Positions 1-6,697 of a DNA stretch of 7,372 nucleotides are shown in pieces. Below the pieces are notes generated by a model. It did not search any database. It was not told the DNA's origin and saw only the letters and a program-made list of their open reading frames with translations. This DNA is from Pseudomonadota bacterium (GTDB taxonomy: Bacteria; Pseudomonadota; Gammaproteobacteria; Burkholderiales; JABEVD01), in assembly GCA_021811205.1 (NCBI GenBank), contig JAJZPK010000133.1, positions 1-7,372 of the forward strand, written 5' to 3'. Positions within the stretch are counted from its first letter, which is position 1, and every line of letters starts with the position of its first letter. The translations under genes and the position numbers were made by a program.

Positions 1-1
1 C

Positions 2-245
2 CGCAAAACCGCCACCGAGAGCAAAAGTATCGTCGCTCTCGCCGGCTAAGATCTGAACGTCAGTGAACCGAGCGAAGCGAATTTACAGCAAATTTTGGAC
101 TTGACCAAATGATGAAAATCTAGCCGACAATGTAATTGTGGCGGAAGGAATCTCGAAATTGGCATCGAGTTTTTCAACGGAATACACCAAGTTACCCGCT
201 GCTCAGACACGGATCGCCCTGAACGTCTTCTTTTCTATTTGGTGA
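2..245 (+). pseudogene. Decayed 3' end of an unrecognised protein gene
   Basis: There is no intact ORF here, but three segments on the plus strand read like protein and join up after small repairs. The frame from position 2 gives 15 residues ending IVALAG before a TAA at 47-49. It continues in the same frame as DLNVSEPSEANLQQILDLTK up to a TGA at 110-112. If one base is dropped at about 110, the next frame continues DENLADNVIVAEG and runs on to a TGA at 243-245, ending ALNVFFSIW. One nonsense change plus one +1 shift would therefore restore a C-terminal stretch of about 80 residues. I do not recognise the family. The gene would start left of the window. The segment could also be the true end of one gene (TAA at 47) followed by unrelated DNA. 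Nothing gene-like was found from 246 to 342 on either strand. Confidence 0.3.
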
Positions 246-342
246 ACAGGTGCTTCGCGCCAAGAACAAACGCACGATGTTCTGGAATATCCCATATAGC
301 CGGAGGACGTCTGTGTACAAAACTATTCGCGTTCATGTTGCT

Positions 343-3036
343 TCAGTTCTTAATAGACGGGAATCGATATTTCCTTTCTGAAAACAACTTAAGGCAGGCA
401 TCGACCACGGTAGCATCGTAGAGGATTCCCTTGTTTTTGCGGATCTCATCTAGTGCAGCTTTCTTCCCAAGGCTTGGACGGTAGGGGCGATGCGACGAAA
501 TTGCCTCGACGACATCGGCAACTGAAAGTATGCGCGCCTCCAAGATGATTTCTTCACCATTGAGCCCAAGAGGATAACCTGATCCATTCATTCGTTCATG
601 GTGCTGGAGCACGACTTTGGCGATCGGCCAGGGGAAATCGATTTCCTTGAGGATGTCGAAGCCAACCTGCGGATGCAGTTTGATCAAGCTGTACTCGATG
701 TCGGTCAGTCGGCTTGGCTTGCTTAGCATTTCGGCCGGAATATGGATCTTACCGATATCGTGCACGATGGCAGCAAGGCGCAGGCCGTGAATTCTCTCTT
801 CAGATAACCCCAATTCCCTCGCAATGGCAACGGCGATGTTTGCGACCCGTTTCTGATGTCCCGCCGTATAGGGATCACGCATTTCTACCGTAGCGGAAAT
901 GGCCTGCAGCGCATCCTCCAGGCTTTTCCTCAGTTTCTCTATGTATTGCCTTCTTTCCAGCATGGCTTGGTCACGCTCCTTGTGCGTGCGCAATGTGCTG
1001 ATGCCGAACGCAAGATCAGCAGCAAGCTCGGCAAGGAGCGCTGTTTCTTCAGGGTCGAAAGAGTCGGCATCCCCTGAGTAAAGCATGAGTGCACCAAAAG
1101 AACGATCGTCTTCAATAAGGGGCAGTGCGATGCTCGCCTGGTAGCCACGCATCAAAGCTAACTTCCGCCATGGCTCCATTGCCGGGTTTGTCAGGATATT
1201 TTGGTTGATCTGGATGGCTTTGGTTCTGATTGCAGTCCCGGTAGGCCCTCTTCCCCTTTCGGAATCGGCCCAAGTGATATTCGCCCTCTTCAGATATCCC
1301 GTTTCATGCCCGGCCTTGGCAACTGGACGGACTGTTTTGTACTCGTCATTTTCGGCAAACCCTACCCAGGCCATCAGATATCCTCCAGACTCAACGGCAA
1401 GGTGGCAGATTTGTGAAAGCAATCCGCGCTCGCTATCCGCATGGACGAGGGTGGAATTGCTTCTGCTCAGGAGCATCAATGCGCGTGTCAGCTTCTTCTG
1501 GAGCTTCTCGGCCTGCTTGCGATCGGTAATGTCACGTGCGGTTGCGTAAGTCACGCCTTCGTCATAATTGACGTTGGCCCGCCATGACAACCAGCGAATC
1601 GATCCGTTCTTGCAGATATAGCGATTCTCGAAATCTAGCGAATAACCCTGATCGAGCTGTCTTTTCATTTCATCGAGTGTCGACTGACGGTCATCGGGAT
1701 GTACGAATTCGATGAAAGGTTTAGCCAGAATCTCAGCTTCGGTGTAGCCCAGCGTATTCAAAAAAGTGGGGTTGACCTGCTTGAAGGCACCGTTCGGATC
1801 GGCAATTCCCATCAGGTCTGTGGATGAGTTGAAAAATTTGAAATATTGTTCTCTTTCGAGTTCGGTTTTCTTGTGATTTGTGATGTCCTCATAGATTCCG
1901 AGTATGCCAAATACTTTTCCAGTTTCATCATGCAGCGGAACCTTGGATGTCCTCAACCATATTGCATTGCCATCTGGCGTCGTCTGTGGTTCTTCATAGT
2001 CGAGCTTGGGCGTATCATCGTCCATCACCCGTTTGTCATCGGCTCGATATAGATCTGCTTGTTCATGCCAACCCATTTGGAAATCGTCCTTGCCAATTAT
2101 ATTTTCAGGACTATCCATACCGGCATCGTGTGCAAATGCCGTATTGCAGCCGAGGTATTGCGATTCAGTATCTTTCCAGAAGACGCGTATAGGCGCATTC
2201 TCAACAATGGTGTGGAGCAGATTGTGGGCTGTACGAAGTGCATCTTCCGCTTGCTTGCGTTCTGTAATATCGCGGACGATACTGAGAATGTAAGGTTTGT
2301 CGAGCTCGATCAATTTTGCGTTGATCTCTACTGGAAACATCGACCCATCCTTGCGCAGGTACATGCTTTCAAAACGTGCGTTCCTTGATTCGCCCATTTG
2401 CGCTGCAATCATTTTTTCTAATTCGGCAGTAACAAGTGGATCGATGTCCGCAACGGTCATTGCCAGCATCTCATCACGTGCATACCCAAGGTTATGGCAT
2501 TCCGTTTCGTTGACATCGAGAAAATGCATCGTGGCCGGGTCGATCACTTCAATCCCATCACTAGAGTGGTCGATCAGGGCGCGAAACAGATTCAATTTCG
2601 AAATCGTTTCACGCATGGTTTGTTCGGTTTCCTTGCGTGCACGGATGCCTCGCTCCATATCCAGTACGTGCTGAACAGCCGATGGCAGGCGCATCAAACG
2701 CTCTTTTAGCACGTAATCCTTGGCCCCGGCCCGTATCAGTTCAACAGCCTCAACATCGGTGAGCGGATGGGTAATCATGATCACCGGAATTTCGGGGTGG
2801 GTTTGACGGACAAGTCGCAATGCAGTCATGCCATTGAATCCAGGCAGGCTGTAACTGCAAAGAATGATGTCCGGGTGATAATCATCCAGCGCTTCGGCGA
2901 ATGTGTCTTGCGAGTCGACTTGCTTGGATTGGAAGTCGACAGAGACTTCTCGCAATGCCTCTTCCATGCGCGCCACATCCGACGCGGAGCTTTCCAAGAT
3001 CAGGATGCGTAGCCTACTGGCAGCTAACTGGTCCAT
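343..3036 (-). CDS. REC-PAS-PAS-PAS-GAF-HD-GYP protein, predicted c-di-GMP phosphodiesterase with degenerate receiver
   Basis: This is an 897-residue cytoplasmic signalling protein predicted to hydrolyse cyclic di-GMP through its C-terminal HD-GYP domain. Domains in order: receiver (about 9-125), PAS (about 148-265, ending in a DITER-type motif), PAS (about 268-390), PAS (about 395-508, ending DITDRKQAE), GAF (about 515-685, with GRGPTGTAIRT at 595-605) and HD-GYP (about 700-890). HD-GYP signatures are present: H727, HDIGK at 759-763, H788, HHE at 812-814, GYP at 820-822 and D841. The usual Asp of HHExxDGxGYP is Asn817, a substitution I believe also occurs in relatives. The receiver is abnormal: Ser61 sits where the phosphoacceptor Asp belongs (ILCSYSLPG) and the acidic pair is E15-S16, while T89 and K111 remain. 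Control is thus probably through PAS/GAF ligands rather than phosphorylation. No membrane segment or signal peptide is seen. The first ATG is used because the receiver begins at residue 9; its ribosome binding site is weak. It is divergent from the GGDEF-EAL gene. Confidence 0.93.
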   Translation of the reverse strand: MDQLAASRLRILILESSASDVARMEEALREVSVDFQSKQVDSQDTFAEALDDYHPDIILCSYSLPGFNGMTALRLVRQTHPEIPVIMITHPLTDVEAVELIRAGAKDYVLKERLMRLPSAVQHVLDMERGIRARKETEQTMRETISKLNLFRALIDHSSDGIEVIDPATMHFLDVNETECHNLGYARDEMLAMTVADIDPLVTAELEKMIAAQMGESRNARFESMYLRKDGSMFPVEINAKLIELDKPYILSIVRDITERKQAEDALRTAHNLLHTIVENAPIRVFWKDTESQYLGCNTAFAHDAGMDSPENIIGKDDFQMGWHEQADLYRADDKRVMDDDTPKLDYEEPQTTPDGNAIWLRTSKVPLHDETGKVFGILGIYEDITNHKKTELEREQYFKFFNSSTDLMGIADPNGAFKQVNPTFLNTLGYTEAEILAKPFIEFVHPDDRQSTLDEMKRQLDQGYSLDFENRYICKNGSIRWLSWRANVNYDEGVTYATARDITDRKQAEKLQKKLTRALMLLSRSNSTLVHADSERGLLSQICHLAVESGGYLMAWVGFAENDEYKTVRPVAKAGHETGYLKRANITWADSERGRGPTGTAIRTKAIQINQNILTNPAMEPWRKLALMRGYQASIALPLIEDDRSFGALMLYSGDADSFDPEETALLAELAADLAFGISTLRTHKERDQAMLERRQYIEKLRKSLEDALQAISATVEMRDPYTAGHQKRVANIAVAIARELGLSEERIHGLRLAAIVHDIGKIHIPAEMLSKPSRLTDIEYSLIKLHPQVGFDILKEIDFPWPIAKVVLQHHERMNGSGYPLGLNGEEIILEARILSVADVVEAISSHRPYRPSLGKKAALDEIRKNKGILYDATVVDACLKLFSERKYRFPSIKN

Positions 3037-3198
3037 ATTTTGTGGGCTTATTTCTTATTCAAAAATACGGAAGGAATGCGCCGGATGCTGGCTATGCAAA
3101 GGGGGCTGATCTGAGTAAACAGCAGTGATTGAACATCGTGAGTTCTCCCGAAATTTTTATTATGCTTAATTTCTAAAAATAGCATATATCCATGACAT

Positions 3199-3292
3199 TA
3201 ATCGGAACGGTTATGCTTTTAAAGTGAAGAGGGGGGGGAAATTCCCTTCCTAATCGGAACGGATATGCCCATCTAGGTCGGAATGGTTATGC
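3199..3292. repeat. Three imperfect 18-bp direct repeats, consensus near TCGGAAYGGTTATGC
   Basis: Three copies in the same orientation lie at 3199-3216, 3251-3268 and 3275-3292. Copies 1 and 2 differ at one of 18 bases (GGTTATGC versus GGATATGC). Copy 3 shares TCGGAA, then T for C, and GGTTATGC. Copies 1 and 3 also match further, in a TTTA following the GC. Start-to-start spacing is 52 then 24 bp, so this is not a regular array. From memory, clustered repeats of the form CGGAAT..TTATGC occur at the ends of some IS21-family elements, where the transposase binds. No transposase and no inverted copy is present in the window, so this would be a lone end or a remnant. Binding sites for a regulator of the divergent genes are the alternative. 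Confidence 0.65.
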
Positions 3293-3311
3293 CTTTAGGG
3301 ACAGGTTTTTG

Positions 3312-3324
3312 CCTGAATATCAGG
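3312..3324. repeat. Small inverted repeat (CCTGA-ATA-TCAGG)
   Basis: A perfect 5-bp inverted repeat with a 3-bp centre lies just right of the third direct repeat. It is preceded by an overlapping CAGG..CCTG pair at about 3302-3315. It has no following T-run that would make it a terminator. It could belong to the mobile-element remnant suggested by the neighbouring repeats, or be chance. Confidence 0.25.
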
Positions 3325-3421
3325 ATTAAGAGGGGCAATGCAGCGGATTGGCCCCCCCATTCCATATTCCATGTCGCAAATACAATCCCGTGCCCTCTCT
3401 GTTTAATATACCAATTCCAAC

Positions 3422-3440
3422 ATATTCAATGAATATTGAA
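3422..3440. promoter_or_regulatory. Overlapping AT-rich dyads, possible operator upstream of the GGDEF-EAL gene
   Basis: Two perfect 6-bp inverted repeats overlap: ATATTC-AAT-GAATAT (3422-3436) and TTCAAT-GAAT-ATTGAA (3425-3440). They lie about 110 bp before the start codon at 3550 and end directly beside CATAAT, a possible -10 box. A dimeric regulator site is possible. AT-rich dyads also arise by chance, and no known regulator consensus was recognised. Confidence 0.25.
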
Positions 3441-3549
3441 CATAATGCCACAGCATTTAGCTGAATCCCCCACTTGGTTTACCTCGACATGCCGGGACGC
3501 ATGGTGTAAATTGAACCCAGTAAGAATGCCAGGGTTCTGAAGAAACAAC

Positions 3550-6420
3550 ATGAAAAGATTGGCAATGGGTCTGACCCCTGGCGGGGTCGTAATCGTGATC
3601 GGCATGATCGTTTTGGTGGTCGAGCTGCTGGTCATGCTGTTGATCAGCTTTCTCCAATCGCTCTATCGAAGCAGGGGATTGATCTTCTGGGAGGTGCTCG
3701 ATCCCCTCTTGCTTACTGTATTCGTTTCCCCCGTCTTTTATGTCCTGGTTTACAAACCCCTGCGCGACCAGCATATCGAACTCGAAAGACAGGTCGAGGT
3801 GTCGAGCCATAACGAACAATTGACAGCGTTGATCGAGGCCATTCCCGATGCGGTTTTCTTGAAGGATGGCGAGGGACGCTGGTCGGTTATCAACGAAGCT
3901 GCCAAGCAGATGTTCCAAGCGCACAACCTTCCTTGGCAGGGCAAGACTGAGATGGAACTGGCTGAGTTGCAACCGGAGTTCCGCGAAGCACACGAAGGAT
4001 GTGTTGCGGGCGATGAGCGGGCTTGGCAGGCCGGACGATTGCTGGTGGGCGAGGAAAGATTTACAGATGAAGCGGGCCAATACGTAATCGTCGAGACGCG
4101 CAAGATGCCGATGTTCGACGAAGATGGCCTGCGCAAGGGGTTGATGGTCATCGGACGCGACATTACAGAGCGCAAGGCGCTGGAAGCACGCAACGAACGA
4201 CTGACGAAACTCTACAAAGCGCTCAGCGAAATCAATCAGGCCATCGTACGGATGGACGACGGGTCCACCTTGTTCCCGCTAGTGTGCAGGATGGCGGTGG
4301 ATTTCGGCGGCTTGAAACTGGCCTGGATCGGCCAAGTGAACGAGGCTAATGGCTTGATCGAACCGGCGGCGAGCTACGGGGCGGTCGATTATCTGAACGG
4401 CCTCGTGATCTCTTCGAAAGAAGAAGCGCCGGAAGGGCGGGAGCCGACCAGCATTGCATGGCGCGAGAACCACAATGTGGTTGTCAACGAATTTCCGGCG
4501 GACGAGATGATCAAACCCTGGCATGAACGCGCCTTGCGCTACGGATTCGGATCGAGGGGAATTTTTCCGATTTCACGTGCCGGGAAGCTAATTGCGGTGC
4601 TCTGTGTTTATCATGCGCATCCCGGTGCATTCGATGAGGAGATGATCGGCCTTCTGGACGAGATGTCTCGCGACGTCTCCTTTGCGCTGGATAACTTCGA
4701 CCGGGAAAGCAAGCGCAGGCAAAGCGAGCAGCAATTGCGCATCGCCGCAACGGCCTTCGAAACACAGGAAGGCATGCTGGTCACCGACCGGGATAACCGG
4801 ATCTTGCGGGTCAACCGTGCCTTCACCCGCCTGACCGGCTACAGCGCAACTGAGGCGATCGGCCGGACACCCGCCATCCTCAAATCCGGACGGCAGGATG
4901 CAGCATTCTATCGCAGCATGTGGGAAACCCTCGCCCGTGACAAATACTGGCAAGGAGAGCTCTGGAACCGGCGCAAGAATGGCGAAGCCTACCCGGAATG
5001 GCTGACCATTACAGCCGTGCTTGATGAGCATGGGCAGGCAACGCATTATGTCGGAGTGTTTTCCGACATCTCGCAACGCAAGGAGGCGGACGAGAAAATA
5101 TACCGCTTGGCCTTCCATGATCCACTCACCAATTTGCCCAACCGGAGCCTGTTGCGGGACCGTTTGCAGCAGGCACTGGCCTCCAGCACACGCAGCCAGC
5201 GTTACGGGGCGCTGCTATTCCTCGATCTGGACAACTTCAAGACACTCAACGATACCCGCGGACACGACATCGGCGACCTGCTGCTAATTGAGGTCGCCAA
5301 GCGTCTTCAGGACTGCGTGCGCGACAGCGATACGGTCGCTCGCCTGGGCGGCGACGAGTTCGTTATCATGCTCGAGGATCTAGGGGAAGATGGCAGCCAA
5401 GCCGCAGCAGCAGCCCGGGACGTTGGAGAGAAGATCCTGTCGTCCATCAGCCGGCCTTTCGATCTTGGCAGCATCGAATATCACAGTTCGGCCAGCATTG
5501 GCATCAGCCTGTTCCGCAACGAAGGCACGAGCATGTACGATCTGCTCAAGCGTGCCGATACTGCGATGTATCAGGCCAAGGCAGCAGGGCATAATACCCT
5601 GAGCTTTTTCGATCCAGTCATGCAGATGCAATTGGAAAGGCGTGCTGCCTTGGCGGATGACCTGCGCCAGGCGCTGCCACATCGGGAGCTCAGGCTCTAT
5701 TACCAGATACAGGTCGATGAAAGCAGGGTTGTAGGGGCCGAGGCACTGCTGCGCTGGCAGCATCCCAAGCGGGGGCTGGTGCCGCCCGCGGAATTCATCC
5801 CGCTTGCCGAGGAAACCGGCCTCATCGTGCCGATCGGCGCATGGGTACTGCAAATGGCTTGCGCGCAGATCAAGGCATGGCAGGCCGATCCGCTCACCCG
5901 TCATTTGCATCTGGCCATCAACGTCAGCGCACGGCAGTTCCGCCAGCCGGATTTTGTCGAGCAGGTGCTTGCAATACTGGGGGAAACCGGCGTCGATCCG
6001 GTTAGGCTCGGGCTCGAATTCGAACTGACCGAATCCCTAGTGCTGCGCAACATCGATGACAGCATCGCCAAGATGCAGGCACTACGCAGCGCCGGCATCC
6101 GCTTCTCGCTGGACGACTTTGGCACCGGACAATCCTCGCTGTCCTATCTCAAGCGCCTACCGCTAGATCAGGTCAAGATCGACCAGAGTTTTGTGCACGA
6201 CATCGCCACCAACCCGCACGATGCGGCAATCGTCCGAACCATCATCGGCATGGCCGACAACCTCGGCCTGAACGTCATTGCCGAAGGAGTGGAAACGGAG
6301 CAGCAACGCGATTTCCTGGAACGCAACGGCTGCCATGCGCACCAGGGTTATCTGTTCGGCAAGCCTGTGCCAATTGAGGAATTTCAGGAGGTAATGTCCC
6401 GCTTGCAGCCAGAACAATAA
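3550..6420 (+). CDS. Membrane PAS-GAF-PAS-GGDEF-EAL protein, predicted bifunctional diguanylate cyclase/phosphodiesterase
   Basis: This is a 956-residue inner-membrane protein predicted to make and degrade cyclic di-GMP. Two hydrophobic segments (about 12-37 and 47-68) anchor it, with the rest cytoplasmic. PAS 1 (about 85-207) ends IGRDITERK. A GAF-type domain (about 216-383) carries LAWIG and PWHERALRYGF. PAS 2 (about 393-511) ends DISQRKEAD. The GGDEF domain (about 512-685) has DPLTNLPNR, DLDNFK at 559-564, GGDEF at 600-604 and an inhibitory-site RxxD (R591-D594) exactly five residues upstream, so product feedback is likely. The EAL domain (about 695-948) has E731-A732-L733, N791, E825-L-T827, DDFGTG at 855-860, K876, E912 and GYLFGKP at 933-939. 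Both enzymes therefore look intact. An in-frame TGA at 3538-3540 blocks any upstream extension, so ATG 3550 is the earliest start. GAAG at about 3540 is a modest ribosome site; ATG 3565 is a possible alternative. It is divergent from the HD-GYP gene and convergent, 3 bp apart, with the cheA-like gene. Confidence 0.95.
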   Translation: MKRLAMGLTPGGVVIVIGMIVLVVELLVMLLISFLQSLYRSRGLIFWEVLDPLLLTVFVSPVFYVLVYKPLRDQHIELERQVEVSSHNEQLTALIEAIPDAVFLKDGEGRWSVINEAAKQMFQAHNLPWQGKTEMELAELQPEFREAHEGCVAGDERAWQAGRLLVGEERFTDEAGQYVIVETRKMPMFDEDGLRKGLMVIGRDITERKALEARNERLTKLYKALSEINQAIVRMDDGSTLFPLVCRMAVDFGGLKLAWIGQVNEANGLIEPAASYGAVDYLNGLVISSKEEAPEGREPTSIAWRENHNVVVNEFPADEMIKPWHERALRYGFGSRGIFPISRAGKLIAVLCVYHAHPGAFDEEMIGLLDEMSRDVSFALDNFDRESKRRQSEQQLRIAATAFETQEGMLVTDRDNRILRVNRAFTRLTGYSATEAIGRTPAILKSGRQDAAFYRSMWETLARDKYWQGELWNRRKNGEAYPEWLTITAVLDEHGQATHYVGVFSDISQRKEADEKIYRLAFHDPLTNLPNRSLLRDRLQQALASSTRSQRYGALLFLDLDNFKTLNDTRGHDIGDLLLIEVAKRLQDCVRDSDTVARLGGDEFVIMLEDLGEDGSQAAAAARDVGEKILSSISRPFDLGSIEYHSSASIGISLFRNEGTSMYDLLKRADTAMYQAKAAGHNTLSFFDPVMQMQLERRAALADDLRQALPHRELRLYYQIQVDESRVVGAEALLRWQHPKRGLVPPAEFIPLAEETGLIVPIGAWVLQMACAQIKAWQADPLTRHLHLAINVSARQFRQPDFVEQVLAILGETGVDPVRLGLEFELTESLVLRNIDDSIAKMQALRSAGIRFSLDDFGTGQSSLSYLKRLPLDQVKIDQSFVHDIATNPHDAAIVRTIIGMADNLGLNVIAEGVETEQQRDFLERNGCHAHQGYLFGKPVPIEEFQEVMSRLQPEQ
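3573..3588 (+). promoter_or_regulatory. GC-rich hairpin at codons 8-13 of the GGDEF-EAL gene
   Basis: GACCCC-TGGC-GGGGTC forms a perfect 6-bp stem with a 4-base loop, starting 23 bases after the start codon's A. It overlaps an alternative dyad, GGGTC-T-GACCC (3567-3577). A stem this close to the start could slow translation initiation. It may equally be a by-product of the coding sequence (Leu-Thr-Pro-Gly-Gly-Val). No function is demonstrated. Confidence 0.3.
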
Positions 6421-6423
6421 GAC

Positions 6424-6697
6424 TCAGTGCTTGTCAGAGCCGCAAGCGAAGTTGCCGGAAAGCGTGAATGCATCCGGGGAAAGGAAGAATTCGAGCATTT
6501 CCCTGACCATGGATTCGCTTTGCGGTGTCTCTATCCTGATGCGCCAAGGTCCCTGTTCTGCGTGCTCGACGATGTCGACCTTGCCGATTTCCTTCAATCG
6601 CTCAAGCAGCGCGTCATATTCGCCGGGCTGCAGGGTGAGTTCGATGCTCCTGGAGGGCTCTTCCGGCTCGGAAAACGCTTCCAGCTCGCTGGCATAT
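6424..6697 (-). pseudogene. cheA: Out-of-frame downstream part of the cheA-like gene (domain after Hpt), lacking the kinase core
   Basis: The minus strand continues to read as protein in a different frame from the Hpt ORF. From 6696 it gives 90 residues starting YASELEAFSEPEEPSRS, through ELTLQPGEYDALLERLKEIG and GPWRIRIETPQSES, to a TGA at 6424-6426. Removing one base at about 6697 (in GGCATATGGC) joins it to residue 118 of the Hpt ORF, as EKA followed by YASELEA, giving a 208-residue product. The segment resembles the domain that follows Hpt in CheA proteins of betaproteobacteria, as I remember them. The dimerisation, ATP-binding kinase and CheW-like domains of a full CheA are absent, because the stop falls 3 bp from the convergent EAL gene. 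Either this is a frameshifted, truncated cheA, or the single extra base is a sequencing error in a short genuine gene. Confidence 0.7.

Larger units (their letters stand above)
3037..3549. promoter_or_regulatory. Divergent intergenic region between the two c-di-GMP genes
   Basis: This 513-bp gap must contain the start signals for both flanking genes, because they are transcribed away from each other. It holds no convincing ORF. It is visibly AT-richer than the right-hand genes: line 3361-3420 has 24 G+C of 60. It contains three direct repeats (3199-3292), a G8 tract (3231-3238), a C7 tract (3352-3358) and small dyads at 3312-3324 and 3422-3440. I could not find a clear sigma-70, sigma-54 or flagellar sigma-28 promoter with correct spacing on either strand. 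CATAAT at 3441-3446 is a possible -10 box for the plus gene, but it lacks a good -35 partner. Confidence 0.5.

Noticed and set aside
239..421. 60-residue plus-strand ORF overlapping the end of the HD-GYP gene
   Set aside because: It has no ribosome binding site or recognisable content, and its second half is antisense to the HD-GYP C-terminus.
3231..3238. G8 tract (and C7 at 3352-3358) as a phase-variation switch
   Set aside because: The tracts are outside coding sequence and not placed between recognisable promoter elements. Variability cannot be judged from one sequence.
3199..3292. CRISPR-like array
   Set aside because: There are only three imperfect 18-bp copies with unequal spacing (52 and 24 bp), and no cas gene in the window.
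3457..4080. 207-residue minus-strand ORF opposite the start of the GGDEF-EAL gene
   Set aside because: It is a shadow of the plus-strand gene: the plus frame has clear membrane segments and a PAS domain, while the minus frame has no recognisable motif.
5380..5910. 176-residue minus-strand ORF inside the GGDEF-EAL gene
   Set aside because: It lies opposite the GGDEF/EAL catalytic motifs and shows no domain or start signal of its own.
6440..6480. CCGGA..TCCGG pair as a terminator for the GGDEF-EAL gene
   Set aside because: The 5-bp stem with a 13-base loop has no T-run and lies within protein-like sequence of the opposite gene.
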